Position numbers and translations under genes: made by a program
Part shown: piece after piece, positions 25,447-37,857 of the stretch
Numbering within the stretch: the stretch's first letter is position 1
Layout of the letters: the number at the start of each line of letters is the position of its first letter
Source of the DNA: Ashinkailepas kermadecensis
Lineage: Eukaryota > Arthropoda > Thecostraca > Neolepadidae
Assembly (NCBI GenBank): GCA_034440615.1
Contig: JAOTOM010004740.1
Location: forward strand, 167,501 to 231,500
Direction: 5' to 3'
DNA: 64,000 nt
The notes under the pieces: generated by a model
The model's database searches: none
Told to the model about the DNA's origin: nothing
What the model saw: the letters and a program-made list of their open reading frames with translations, nothing else

Positions 25447-25734
25447 TAATAACCTGCCTCTCAGCTTTCAACAGCGGGTTCACGATGCAGTGCAACATTT
25501 CAACGTCTAATTTCCTCACTAGGAATCTGATTTCCCCTTTTCATTTTGAGATATGCCAAATCTACACAGCAATCATTTCCCTGAATTAGTCTCGTTCTTA
25601 GTTCCAAGTAAGTGGTGTGCCGTGATCGTCCGGAGGTTTGTAGTTAACCTTTCGGACCTCAGCCTCCCCAACCATCTATCATGGTCGATGCGCCCTAAAA
25701 CCCTAATCACACGCACCTCAGCCGGCACTCCCCA

Positions 25735-25802
25735 ACCATCTCTAGTGGCAAATGGATAAAGTGTTCGGTTTGTATCCCAGGGTCTCGAGTTCAGGGCCAG
25801 GA
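25735..25802 (+). mobile_element. Decayed tRNA-like SINE head
   Basis: The sequence tggcaaatggataaagtg resembles an A box, and gggtctcgagttcagg about 25 bp later resembles a degenerate B box, in the layout of a Lys/Arg-type tRNA head. It differs from the SINE at 56941. The ends are not defined. Confidence 0.4.
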
Positions 25803-26691
25803 AGGGATGACTCACTTTACTTCAGCTTTTAGTAATGCAATTTGGTGAATGTATCACATCAAATCCCTTTACCTCTGCATGTATGCTTCAGTATACAACT
25901 GTACAACTCGACTGTGCAAACAAACACTCAAAGCAATGCACCCATTAGTTATGGCTGATATATACGGAGATTCAACTTCACCCACACCTTTCATCACTTG
26001 TTCTTACCCGCCCAGCGCCCCTGTAGACACCGTATACCAGGACTACTTCCGTGTACTGTTGTCCAGATATTTATGTCATTACGGGCATAACATTTTGCAT
26101 TGTTTACCTGCCGACTAGAGCTCGCATGCCGTTCGATGCACCGTTACTTACAGTAATGTTTTTGGCAAGTTTTTCCTATCGCATTCGTTTAAACATGATA
26201 TTATTTCATAGATATTGCTCCATGACCTATGTCGTGATAATAGCATCACACAAATATCCCACCTAAGGAATAACATCATTAATTACAAATACCACATGCG
26301 CTTTGCGTCTGTTTCAATCGGCTGAAAAAGAAGTGTGATTCACGTCGGGTGATGGGTTCAAAATGAGGATGCTCGATACAGAACCGTAATTTATTTCGTT
26401 GATAACGAGTGAACTGCAGATGCGGATGTAAGAGGAATGGTAAGGATGCTCCGGATGTAGCATGGAACCTAAATAATCCTTGAAGATATGCTTCAAGACG
26501 GTATGCTACTTTGGCAATGCGATCAAAGAAGCATCCACACTTACTTGATAGGATCCGTGATTCTGCATAAATTATTACTTTGTAGGGTTCGGGCGGTTTT
26601 TGGATACGATGCGACGAGGATATGTTACGATCCAGATTGCTTCGTCCGGTTTGACTTCTCATTCTTTTGCGAACGAAGAAGCTCCGTACCT

Positions 26692-26694
26692 CAC

Positions 26695-26727
<33 letters not shown>

Positions 26728-26805
26728 CGTACCTCACATACTACTACTACTACTACTACTCCGTACCTCACATACTACTACTACTACTACTACTCCGTAC
26801 CTCAC

Positions 26806-26892
<87 letters not shown>

Positions 26893-26902
26893 CGTGTCTC
26901 AC

Positions 26903-26936
<34 letters not shown>
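26692..26936. repeat. (CTA)n microsatellite with ctccgtacctcac interruptions
   Basis: CTA triplet blocks of different length alternate with the 13-bp phrase ctccgtacctcac or close variants. Tandem duplication of block plus phrase has evidently occurred. Poly-Tyr, Thr and Leu ORFs here are artefacts. Confidence 0.95.
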
Positions 26937-27533
26937 TACCAATATTCATCTTGAATAAGTCGAGCTATTTTTTGCGCACCCATGTTTTGAGATATTCCCT
27001 GCGATACCCACCCTTCCTGCCGGGGTGAGAGGCAGACGATTCCATATAGCCTCAGCTGCTGAGTGCGTCGCAAAGCCGCAACCAACCGATGTTTCGAGAC
27101 AAACATCCATGCTATCGTCGCACCCTAAAACCCCAATAATCATTATCACCATGTTATCGTCGCAATGTTCGTGAAGTATTGATTCCCTTGGCATTTTATT
27201 TCCCCATTTGTCGTGCTGTTGCGGTCGTATGTCTTGCAATGAACATCGGCCATTGTCATTGGGATTCCATTAGTCGAGCAGGGCAGTGAGGATCCTGCCT
27301 GTTGACCTCCGCAAACGACAGGCAGGATGGAGTTATTGAAGGCATCGTAGCATTATCTGTCGGTGCCCTTTGTACACCTCGTGATGGACAGCCGCCGTCA
27401 GCCACACGCGTGGATGTGGTTTTTGATGAATAATTATCGGTGGCCTCCAATCGCACTTCAGGATATTAACTTCAGGATATTAACTTCAAGGAAGTTGCGT
27501 CGACCAAATGACCCGGTTCAAGAATCGTGAGTG

Positions 27534-27655
27534 CGCATACGTTACTCTGGCTGCGGACACTCGCAAAACGGCAGGAAGCCACACCGTTGTGGCACAGTGC
27601 GCATACGTTACTCTGGCTGCGGGCACTCGCAAAACGGCAGGAAACCACACCGTTG
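27534..27655 (+). repeat. Direct duplication of about 60 bp
   Basis: The block gcgcatacgttactctggct ... ggaagccacaccgtt at 27534-27590 recurs at 27599-27653 with two or three differences. Confidence 0.9.
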
Positions 27656-27693
27656 AGAGGCGAGTGCACATAGAGCGGCTCGACGTCGGGCAG

Positions 27694-27816
27694 CAGACAT
27701 CAGACATCAGACATCAGACATCAGACATCAGACATCATACACCAGACATCAGACATCAGACATCAGACATCAGACATCAGACATCAGACATCAGACATCA
27801 GGCACCAGACATCAGC
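27694..27816. repeat. 7-bp repeat (acatcag)n, about 17 copies
   Basis: An almost perfect heptamer array with a few one-base variants (acatcat, acaccag). Confidence 0.95.
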
Positions 27817-28055
27817 ACCAGAGGCGGGTCCGTTCCGCACCGGAGGATCGATGCGGAACACTTGCGGCAGAGAGATATGTCTGCTTGTCACGCCAGCATT
27901 TCGCCCGGGGTGTGGAGTCGGCGACGACCACGTGTCGCTCCCCGTCCCTCCGCGCCATCCCGGCCGCCAAAAAAATGGCGCCAAACACAGCAGGTCGTTC
28001 CGAGTCGACACCGCCCTGCATCTGCGTGGTGTCGGACGCACTGGCACCTCTGGGG

Positions 28056-28745
28056 CCGAGGAACATATGGAGTCCGGCCCTCGAGTCGTCTGGGGCCGAG
28101 CCACACGTGGAGACCGGCCCTCAAGACGTCTGGGGCCGAGCCACATATGGAGACCGGCCCTAAAGTGGTCTCGGGCCGAGCTACACATGGAGACCGGCCC
28201 TCGAGTCGTCTCGGCCGAGCCACACATGGAGACCGGCCCTCAAGACGTCTGGGGCCGAGCCACCTGTGGAGACCGGCCCTCAAGACGTCTGGGGCCGAGC
28301 CACACATGGAGACCGGCCCTCACAAGACGTCTGGGGCCGAGCCACACATGGAGACCGGCCCTCACAAGACATCCGGGGCCGAGCCACACATGGATACCGG
28401 TCCTCACAAGACGTCTGGGGCCGAGCCACACATGGAGACCGGCCCTCAAGACGTCTGGGGCCGAGCCACACATGGAGACCGGCCCTCACAAGACGTCTGG
28501 GGCCGAGCCACACATGAAGACCGGCCCTCAAGACGTCTGGGGCCGAGCCACACATGGAGATCGGCCCTCACAAGTTGTCTGGGACCGAGCCACACATGAA
28601 GACCGGCCCTCAAGACGTCTGGGGCCGAGCCACACATGGAGACCGGCCCTCACAAGACGTCTGGGGCCGAGCCACACATGGAGACCGGCCCTCACAAGAC
28701 GTCTGGGGCCGAGCCACACATGGAGACCGGCTCTCACAAGTCGTC
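28056..28745. repeat. 39-42 bp minisatellite, about 17 copies
   Basis: The unit is approximately gacgtctggggccgagccac followed by acatggagaccggccctcac(aa). Two length forms differ by a 3-bp step in ccctcaag versus ccctcacaag. Both preserve frame, explaining the long ORFs on both strands. Confidence 0.95.
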
Positions 28746-29175
28746 GCGGCAAGGAAATCGTCCCAGGCGACCGCCGGCAACGTCGCGTCAACATGGCGAC
28801 CGCCGGCCCCCGCGCGGCCCGGCGGCCAAACAGTGCACCGTGCACCGTGCCGCGCGCGGTCGACGTGGCCCCGGGGGTAAATGTCACCGTGTGGCAGCCG
28901 TCGTCAAACGGCGCTCAGCTGGCGACAGGCGCGGCGCACCCAGACACACCTGCCAGCACGGCGGCGTGGCGCTGCTGCGACAGTGTCCCGGACACTCTGT
29001 CGCCACCTCGCCGCGACGCGACGCGTCGGCGAAGCTGGGCTGAGATGTGCTATTGCTTGATTTCTATCAACCTGAACAATGGAGATCGTTAGGCTGTCAC
29101 GAACAAGGAACAAGCATACGGGTGGAGAAATTGGGGCAAGGGTAGCACCTCAAATGTTCGGGATCAGAAGCGGCG

Positions 29176-29207
29176 TGCGGAGGACGTGGAGTGCCACGTC
29201 CTCCGCA
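29176..29207. repeat. Perfect 14-bp stem hairpin
   Basis: Arms tgcggaggacgtgg (29176-29189) and ccacgtcctccgca (29194-29207) flank the loop agtg. Confidence 0.95.
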
Positions 29208-29515
29208 ACGTCACGTCCTGTGTGCAACGTCAGCCACTCAGTGGAGTAAAGTGAGGCTACGTGGGGTTACGTATCTTACCCAATCTAGTACAGTGTATAC
29301 TCAACGGCAGGATGAAGAGACGTTTATGGCTTGGTCTGCTGAGTCGGTCACAGTTGGACTGTATCGCTGCGGAGCCGCACATGTGTCTGTCATATACCAA
29401 ACAGACGTACACCTCTAAATTATATGACTTGATAAGACCTGAACGCATTGATGTAAACATGCGGAAGGGACGGACAGCGGGTGCAGAACGACTCAAGTGG
29501 TCGACTGGCCGTAAA

Positions 29516-29571
29516 ACACCAATCCACCAATCCACCAATCCACCAATCCACCAATCCACCAATCCACCACC
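29516..29571. repeat. 8-bp repeat (caccaatc)n, about seven copies
   Basis: A short perfect array of caccaatc, ending in caccaccacc. Confidence 0.95.
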
Positions 29572-29982
29572 ACCAAGCGACGGACTGCATCAACCTTGTC
29601 GGGACGTAGCGTAACGGTGGGCTAATTGTCCGCACCTCCTGACCCTGTCGGGCTAATGGAACCTCCGCGGAAATATTCCATGTCAATTGCCGGCCAAGCG
29701 TTCGCTTACATCAGTCGCACCGATGCACCAATGTCGTGCAGCGGCCTGTAGCGCGGCGCGGCGCGCTCGAGCGGACTGCGGCCGGGCGGAGCGGCTCTCT
29801 GATTGGCCGGCGTCAGCCGACGTGGCGCGCCGAACACGCCGCTGGTCACGTCCCCGGGATAGGTCAGACCCGGATCGTGCCGGCCTCCGCCGCGATCGGC
29901 CACTGTCGGCACTGGACGTTCCGTCACACCTCCGCCCCTCCACTCCCGCCTCCCTGCCTTGGCCGACCCCGACCCCGACCGT

Positions 29983-30432
29983 AGTCTGGTCTGGTCAGGC
30001 CCGTGGTCCGGTCTGGTCTGGTCTGGTTCGGACCGTGACCGTGGTCAGATCAGACCGTGATTGTGGTCTGGTCGGACCGTGGTCTGGTGAGACCGTGACC
30101 GTGGTCTGTTGGGTCCATGACCATGGTCTGTTCGGACCGTGGCCATGTTCTGGTCGGATCGTGACCGTGGTCTGGTCGGATCGTGACCATGGTCGGACCG
30201 TGATCATGATCTGGTCGGACCGTGGTCTGGTGAGACCGTGATCGTGGTCTGTTGGGTCCATGACCATGGTCTGTTCGGACCGTGACCATGTTCTGGTCGG
30301 ATCGTGACCATGGTCTGGTCGGATCGTGACCGTGGGGGCTGTTGTGGTTGGGTGTTGGGGGGGTGTTGGTGGGATCGTGACCGTGGTCGGACCGTGGTCA
30401 TGATCTGGTCGGCCCGTGGCCGTGGTCTGGTC
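29983..30432 (+). repeat. 20-24 bp minisatellite (gtctggtcggaccgtgaccg)
   Basis: Irregular units built from gtctggtcgga, ccgtgaccgtg and ccatgaccatg run for 450 bp, with a G-rich insertion (gggggctgttgtggttggg) near 30334. Confidence 0.9.
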
Positions 30433-31149
30433 GGACAGTGACCACCCCAGGGGTGTCAAGTCGGCTGAGTTTCTGGACGACGCCGACAAGCCGCGTGGCT
30501 GGACGCACCAGACGCCCCGCGCTCTCCCCTCCCCCTGTCCCTCCGTCAACACAAAAACACGCGCCGGTGATGCCATCTGCTGGCGCTTCATTCAGTGTGA
30601 CGGGTCTGTGTGGGACCTCGAGACGACGAACCACACACTAGCGTGCTGTGTCGACTCCTCAGTTACAGCAACGGTCTGGCGCGCTCCGAACGCGGGGCAT
30701 TCTGGGTAAATCTTTTGGGCTTGGTGATTGGCTGATTCGCCTCGGTATCTGGCACATGACTTGATGCACAACCCCTCCCAGACATAAACAGTTCCCAAAA
30801 CACTTCTCGACCCGCTATCTATCGAGCTCATGCGATGAAACATTTCATCTGAGCTGGCTTCAGTCAGACCAGGACGACAAGCACAACTTCCCAGGTTTCG
30901 CCCACCTGGGATTACACATAAGTTTTCTGTCGGTTGGCGATTGAAGTCCGGCCCACGGAATTTGCCATGACATTTCTGCTTAGACCGTGCACTTCCGAAG
31001 AGGATCTTGAGAAAAACTGCACTTCGTTGGACAAATCCTGGCATACATTTTGCGGGAAGGATGGATATTTGGCTTTGCTTCGGCCCAAGTGTGAACAGGC
31101 TGAAGAACACACGGACACGCTCAGCGCCACTTGCATGATGGACACTAAA

Positions 31150-31480
31150 TTCGTCCACTGCCTTTGGGCTGGCGGGCGGCGGCACCGTGGCCGCCGCCGG
31201 CGGACCGGCGCCGCGCCGCGGCCGCTGCTGGGTGCGCCCCTGGCCGGCGAGCCGCGACTCGCGCCATGAGTGACACGGTCCAGAGGCGACCTCCCGCGGC
31301 CCGGTCGGCGATCGGGGCCGCGTCGCGGCCGATCGGAGTCTGTTTATCTGTGGCGGCGGGGCGCGTCGCCGCCGCACAGGATCGACCGATGCGGCACAAA
31401 TGCCGCCGGCCGTGCTCGGACCTCTTGTGGCTTGGACGGAATGGTCGAGAACCGGGGTCGTGCTGTGCGCCACGAAACGG
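31150..31480. promoter_or_regulatory. CpG-rich block within the intron
   Basis: GC-dense DNA (gcggcaccgtggccgccgcc). A 293-codon - strand ORF (30592-31473) passes through it but shows no recognisable domain and is not called. Confidence 0.25.
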
Positions 31481-31520
31481 CGCAGCAGCTGTTGCGCGTG
31501 AAATGCTTTGGTGTGCTGTT

Positions 31521-31569
31521 GGGGTTTGCTGGGGTTTGCTGGGGTTTGCTGGGGTTTGCTGGAGTTGCT
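31521..31569. repeat. 10-bp repeat (ggggtttgct)4
   Basis: Four exact decamers followed by one degenerate copy. Confidence 0.95.
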
Positions 31570-31743
31570 GAAGCTGGGTGTGTTGGTTGTCGCGCGCTCG
31601 TCGTTCTGTGAACAACGGCCGCGATGCAGGTGTAATGGCGGTGGGTGTCTTCAGCAAAGTTACCGGCTTCGCTGCCAACCTGACGAAGGGTGACAAATGG
31701 GTTGAAAGAACTCTGTTAGTGAACTTGTCACTGGAGCGTTCGG

Positions 31744-32995
31744 CATCATCATCATCATCATCATCATCATCATAACGTTTATTGCAATCATCTTACAGTT
31801 CTGTTGGACATTCTCTCAGAGTGGTGCAGAAGCACTAGGTGCTTAAATCATGGCACCTATCTGAAGTTGTGGATTGACATTGTAGCAAAATTTAAACATT
31901 AGCACACTTCTCAATCTGATATGTTCTGATATATCCCTAACCGCCGACGCCACATATCACCCGTGAAGCCACCACCTAATCCAGCATGGGTCGCGACCCC
32001 AATTTAGTGCAACTTTAGGCCATTATTAACTGGTTAGCAATGTTAGTTCATGTCAAATATATGAGTTTCGAATAAAAAGTTGTGAAAATGGCAAGCCACC
32101 ACCCAACCGTCGTTTTCGCTCAATCCGTCCCCATGTAGCGGGATACGAAGCTTGGTTAGTGGCTGGAATTCTGGAAAATTCTGGCAAAGATGTTGTGAAA
32201 TGGTGTTGAATAGTTTATTTCGAGGGTCAATGTGATTTGGACAATCTAGAATTAGGTGCCGGACATTTTCGTTTCGGCAGCCGCAAGAACATTCGGGAGA
32301 TGCACGTTTTTGAATTCGAAATAAATGGGAGTTTAGATGGGACGTATCAACCCGAAACCCGAAATCTGGTATGAAGGGAGTTGCCTTTCTTTGATCCAAA
32401 AGTGTAGAATTTTGGTGGACTGGGCACACCGAACTGCTGCGTAATCGCTTTTTTAAGGAGATGTGGGGGAGACAGCGTGTACTTTCGCTTAGGCTGTTCC
32501 AAAGACGTCCAGTAGCTGGGAAGAACGATTCTTTAAAGGATGTATGGTTTGCAGCTACTGTGTGATGGCTGGCGTTACGAAGTTTCCTACCTATTTCGTG
32601 CACACGTGTTTGAGGTATGATAGTACTGATATAGTTTGGTGTGTTCTGTTCAGAGCCGCTTAATTTATGGTAAAGTATCAGCTTGTGCATGCGTCGTCTG
32701 GTATATAGTGAGGTCCATCCTAGGTCGAGTCGAAATTTGTCAGTAGATGATCTAAAGAGTGTCGCGGTTACTAGCCGTCCTGCTCCGGCTTGTAGAGTCT
32801 AGTCGTGTTGCATCTTGGATCGTAATTTGTCCATCTTAAATAACATCACAATAGTCGAAGTGAGGTCTGATGTATGTGGTGTATATCTGATCTCGAATCG
32901 GTCTGGGTATATATTTTGCAGTAGGATACAGTGGACCAAGTGCTCTGTTAATTTTTTTGCAAATTATGTTTATGTGCTCGTGAAAGTCAAGATCG
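31744..32995 (-). mobile_element. 5'-truncated non-LTR retrotransposon (LINE), decayed
   Basis: On the - strand, 32995 down to about 32043 encodes the C-terminal part of a LINE reverse-transcriptase protein. Visible in order are [37 protein letters not shown], an in-frame TAA, then after a frameshift LQAGAGRLVTATLF and RLDLGWTSLYTRRRMHKLIL. The last part has the cysteine/histidine motif CSCGC-x5-VRHLILDCP. RPHFDYCD and the GW-x2-L-x4-RRxxHK run are characteristic of the thumb and C-terminal region of CR1/L2-like and related LINEs. The 3' end carries aataaa and a (ATG)10 tail, seen on + as (CAT)10 at 31744-31773. The polymerase core is missing, so this is a dead 5'-truncated copy. Clade is not assigned. 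Confidence 0.85.
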
Positions 32996-33081
32996 CGAAA
33001 TCTTCACTTCTGGGCCTGGGAAAGCTCGCGAAAGAAGAAGTGAAGGCATGCGCCATATCTTAATTACACGCTACTTCGCAG

Positions 33082-33176
33082 GCGTCAACACCGAAGCGCA
33101 AGAGTTTTTGAAGCTGGGTGGCCAAGTAATCGTCCGGATGAGGGGCCTTCCGTACGACTGCACTGCCAAGCAAGTG
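33082..33176 (+). CDS. fus: fusilli/ESRP exon: linker and start of RRM2
   Basis: The short 95-nt exon carries the linker [13 protein letters not shown] and the RNP2 strand of RRM2, [27 protein letters not shown] is the RRM2 signature of ESRP proteins. The acceptor is cttcgcag ending at 33081, and GC at the start completes the Gly codon left open by the previous exon. The donor is CAAGTG|gtgagt after 33176, so the exon ends in phase 0, inside helix 1 of the RRM. Two oddities are visible. A decayed LINE ends about 90 bp upstream, and a CT microsatellite of more than 200 bp begins about 20 bp beyond the donor. Both could affect recognition of this small exon. Confidence 0.92.
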
Positions 33177-33195
33177 GTGAGTACACCCGCCTATC

Positions 33196-33421
<226 letters not shown>

Positions 33422-33865
33422 CGTTCACTAGCTGTCGACTCTCTCGTCCACTCCCTGTCGGCTCGCTCTTCCACTTTGTGTTGGCGGTCGTCGACGATCC
33501 ATCCGGACCCTTCTATTCGGGCAATGTCGAACGGCACTGGATGCGCGTCAGCTACGTACGCCGGTACGGCCGCTGAATATTGCCCGGCACGGCGCGGTCG
33601 TGCTCGAGACTGGCTGCGTGCCGTTGCCGACCGGCAACGAGTCGACATTGTCGCCGTCTGTCAGTTTCCTAGTCTCCTGCCATTGCTGGCGGTTGGTATG
33701 TTTACGGGAAGAGGGCCTGGGTACAAGGTCGACATAATTCCGATTCGTTCAGCATCCGATGTTCAAGCAACCGATTATGTTGGTGCAAATAGGCACAAGG
33801 TCGCTGAAAATGGCAAAATATTGATCAAAACTGGTGGAGCTGACTGAATTGTTGGACGCCGGCTC

Positions 33866-33922
33866 CTCCATGTTCTGATCTGATCTGATCTGTTCTGATC
33901 TGTTCCGATCTGTTCCGATCTG
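33866..33922. repeat. Short (ctgatctgtt)n tract
   Basis: Alternating ctgat, ctgttctgat and ctgttccgat units. Confidence 0.85.
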
Positions 33923-33944
33923 TGGCCATTGGTTGGTGTTGGTT

Positions 33945-33990
33945 ATTTGAGTTTTAGGGCGCATCGACCAGGTTTGGTCATTTGGCGCCA
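33945..33990 (-). mobile_element. Dispersed repeat tail, inverted copy
   Basis: Read on the - strand this gives ggcgccaaatgaccaaacc, tggtcgatgcgccctaaaac and tcaaataaccaacacc, matching the same core. It lies just before the 62-bp array at 34015. Confidence 0.55.
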
Positions 33991-34014
33991 TGTAGCCATT
34001 AGTAGTGTGACGTG

Positions 34015-34290
34015 TCGGTATGTTGGAGCTAGGAGCTCGAGTGTGTGCGTATCTGTACAGGTTCCCGTGTACGGGGTCGGTATGTTGGAGCTAGGAGTTC
34101 GAGTGTGTGCGTATCTGTACAGGTTCCCGTGTACGGGGTCGGTATGTTGGAGCTAGGAGCTCGAGTGTGTGCGTATCTGTACAGGTTCCCGTGCACGGGG
34201 TCGGTATGTTGGAGCTAGGAGCTCGAGTGTGTGCGTATCTGTACAGGTTCCCGTGCACGGGGTCGGTATGTTGGACCTAAGAGCTCTAGT
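34015..34290 (+). repeat. 62-bp minisatellite, about 4.5 copies
   Basis: The phrase tatgttggagctaggagctc recurs at 34019, 34081, 34143 and 34205, with a diverged copy at 34267. Each unit ends gtacaggttcccgtgtacgg or similar. Confidence 0.95.
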
Positions 34291-34493
34291 GTGCGCATAT
34301 CTGTGCATCGGTGCAGGTCGCTCTGCGCGGGCTGCCGAGAGGACCAGCGTAATCCGTCTGGCGGCTTGACCCCACAAACTGGCGGGCTATCTGCGCCACT
34401 TGTGTGAGTGTCCAGCTCGCGGCAGACGCTTCAGGCGTCGGCCAGTGTTTACTCAGCCCGGCGACTGGCCAGACCCAGGCCGACGTACGCGCG

Positions 34494-35770
34494 TGGTGCC
34501 GACACACAGCGCACCCCACGCAGTACCGACACACAGCCCGCCCCGCGCAGTACTGACACACAGCCCGCCCCGCGCAGTACCGACACACAGCGCACCCCGC
34601 GCAGTACCGACACACAGCGCACCCCGCGCAGTACTGACACACAGCGCGCCCCACGCAGTACTGACACACAGCGCACCCCGCGCAGTACCGACACACAGCG
34701 CACCCCGCGCAGTTCCGACACACAGCGCACCCCCCGCAGTACCGACACACAGCGCACCCCGCGCAGTACCGACACACAGCGCACCCCACGCAGTACTGAC
34801 ACACAGCACAGTTCCGACACACAGCGCACCCCGTGCAGTACTGACACACAGCGCGTCCCACGCAGTACTGACACACAGCGCACCCCGCGCAGTACTGACA
34901 CACAGCGCACCCCGCGCAGTTCCGACACACAGCGCACCCCACGCAGTACTGACACACAGCACAGCCCGCACAGTTCCGACACACAGCGCACACCGCGCAG
35001 TACTGACACACAGCGCACCCCGCGCAGTACTGACACACAGCGCGACCCACGCAGTGCCGACACACAGCGCACCCCGCGCAGTACTGACACACAGCGCGTC
35101 CCACGCAGTACTGACACACAGCGCACCCCGCGCAGTACTGACACACAGCGCACCCCGCGCAGTTCCGACACACAGCGCACCCCGCGCAGTTCCGACACAC
35201 AGCGCACCCCGCGCAGTACTGACACACAGCACACCCCGCGCAGTACTGACACACAGCACAGTGCCGACACACAGCGCACACCACGCAGTACTGACACACA
35301 GCGCACCCCGCGCAGTACTGACACACAGCGCACCCCGCGCAGTACCGACACACAGCGCACCCCGCGCAGTACTGACACACAGCACACCCCGCGCAGTACT
35401 GACACACAGCGCACCCCGCGCAGTTCCGACACACAGCGCACCCCGCGCAGTACTGACACACAGCACACCCCGCGCTGTACTGACACACAACACACCCCGC
35501 GCTGTACTGACACACAGCGCGCCCCGCGCAGTTCCGACACACGGCGCACCCCGCGCAGTACTGACACACAACACACCCCGCGCAGTACTGACACACAGCG
35601 CACCCCGCGCAGTTCCGACACACAGCGCACCCCGCGCAGTACTGACACACAGCACACCCCGCGCTGTACTGACACACAGCGCGCCCCGCGCAGTACCTGA
35701 CACACAGCGCACCCCGCGCAGTACTGACACACACGGCACACCCCGAGCAGTTCCGACACACAGCGCACCT
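34494..35770. repeat. 27-bp minisatellite, about 47 copies
   Basis: The unit is approximately gacacacagcgcaccccgcg followed by cagtact. It is the longest array in the window, about 1.28 kb. A 27-bp unit lacking stops leaves frames open on both strands, giving five ORFs of 428 to 491 codons that are artefacts. Some units are shortened (for example acagcacagttcc) and two large blocks appear duplicated. Confidence 0.97.
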
Positions 35771-36807
35771 GTATATCGGTGATGTTCCGAACCAGGCGCC
35801 GACGCTGAAGCTGAACTAGTGCATTTTTATTTTCGAGTTTAATGATAAGAGCTGTAGGTTGCGTTGAACGCAAACGATCAGAAAATGTCGACATCAGATG
35901 AGGACGAATATGGGTGATTTGGTCGCCATGCTAGATGGCAGCTGCTCAAGCTGAATGTCTGCTGATCGCTAGTTGAACAGGAAGGTATTTGGTGTCCGGC
36001 ATAGCTGGGCTCCAGCGTCTGTCGAGCTATAGCACATGTTTCTAAGTCCTTGCCTGCCTCGCCAAGTCCCTGTCCATGCTCTTGCGGGGCTTCCATTAGT
36101 TGATCGAGGTGTAACGCCCCACAAAAAGGTGTATTATCGGGAAGATACTCGACATAATTGCTATGGAAGCTCTCAAACAGCTAAGCGTGCGTTGTCTGGA
36201 TGAGACACCCCTTCTGTGGTGAAACATGGAACAAAATGAGTGGATGAAGATGGTCAATCAGTTTTCACCTGATACATATTTGGGCATTTAGTTCCAGGTC
36301 AAGAATAGAGGCCAACAGAAATGCATTCCTCGAGACTGATATCCTTCCACATAAAAATGTTCCCGTCTGAGGTACTTGAAGGTTGTGTTTTTGGTACCGT
36401 ATCCCATTGCAAACTGGTCTCATTTTGAATAGCTATCCACCTGGTTAAGGGGGAAAAAAAAGTCTGGCTGGTTAGTACAACGCTATGTTCTATTAAATGC
36501 ATTTACCCAGGTAGGTACACCTGTTTGCTCACCAATGCTTTTTATCTTAACCCGCAGGTCCTATCGTATTTCATGGACGATGGTCTGCTAAGTTCTCAGT
36601 TCTGTAAGTGTAACAATGAACTTGCTCTGACCGGGAGAGCTCTGTCTGATTGCGCCCTTACCGGTAGGAATATTTCTAGATTTGTGCTTGTGTATTTCAT
36701 TCTTCATCATCTGCGACTGAATGGGCTTTTTTATTGTCCCTTAGCTACTTTTCATTTCGTGGAATTTGTCGTGGAGCATACTATTTTGGTTGATTAATTA
36801 TATATCG

Positions 36808-37036
<229 letters not shown>

Positions 37037-37460
37037 CTTTCTATCTCGCACTCTATCGCTCTCTCCCGCACTCGCTTTCTCCATCTGTCCCTACATGTGA
37101 CCTTTCGCAGCGATCTTTGGCACCTCCCAACCATTGCGGCCTTGCTTTCGCACACCAAGACACGTTCCCGGCTCTGTGCGGCGATCCATCTGGCAGATAA
37201 GATAGCTGACTCGTTGTTCGCGGCGGAGCGGTGACTCGGTACTGGCGTCGTCGCTATCTGGCCCTGCTCGGGGCGGACAACACTTGAGCACCGGCTCTAT
37301 CTGAGTGCACTCTGACCGGGGGCTGAACACTGAGCGAGTCGCCGGGCCTCTCCGGTTCCTCCCTGCTCCATCTCGGCCCCGCGGTGTGCAACGTCGCGGC
37401 CCGACCCACACTGCCCACCGTCTTGCATTGTCACAGCCGGCGGTATGTGGGTGGGGTGGT

Positions 37461-37800
37461 GTGTGGAGGTGTCTGATGCAGGGCGCTGTCGGATGGTGTC
37501 GGCTGTCAGATGGTGTGGGCAGATGGTGTCGGCTGTCTAATGGTGTGGGCTGTCGGATGGTGTTGGCTGTCAGATGGTGTGGGCAGATGGTGTGGGCTGT
37601 CTGATGGTGTGGGCTGTCTGATGTTGTGGGCTGTCTGATGGTGTGGGCTGTCAGATGTGTCGGCTGTCAGATGGTGTGGGCTGTCAGATGGTGTGGGCGG
37701 TCAGATGGTGTGGGCTGTCAGATGATGTGGGCTATCAGATGGTGTGGGCTGTCTGATGATGTGGGCTGTCGGATGGTGTCGGGCGGTGTCGGCTGTAGAC
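37461..37800 (+). repeat. 18-20 bp GU-rich minisatellite (gtgtgggctgtcagatg type)
   Basis: Irregular units of gatggtgtgggctgtc (with cag or ctg variants) continue for about 340 bp and run almost directly into the 27-bp array at 37858. Both are G/T-rich on the transcribed sense strand. Confidence 0.85.
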
Positions 37801-37857
37801 TGGTGCAGAGTGGTGTTGGAGGTGTGGTGTTGCAGGGTAGTACAGAGTGGTGCAATG

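Larger units (their letters stand above)
23802..26685 (+). other. Intron after RRM1, AT-rich part
   Basis: Apart from the dispersed-repeat tails and the decayed SINE head at 25.4-25.8 kb I see no gene or array. A four-fold cccagtctc repeat lies at 23849-23880, just after the donor. Confidence 0.5.

Noticed and set aside
26488..27028. Poly-Tyr, poly-Thr and poly-Leu ORFs
   Set aside because: Translations of the CTA microsatellite.
27851..29092. 413-codon + strand ORF
   Set aside because: Spans the 39-42 bp array and GC-rich flank; composition is pure repeat and no domain is seen.
30592..31473. 293-codon - strand ORF
   Set aside because: Runs through a GC-rich block into ordinary sequence, no known motif, and starts and ends inside intron DNA. 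Could be chance openness.
34286..35894. Five overlapping ORFs of 428-491 codons on both strands
   Set aside because: All lie on the 27-bp tandem array. The frame is open only because the unit is a multiple of three and lacks stops.
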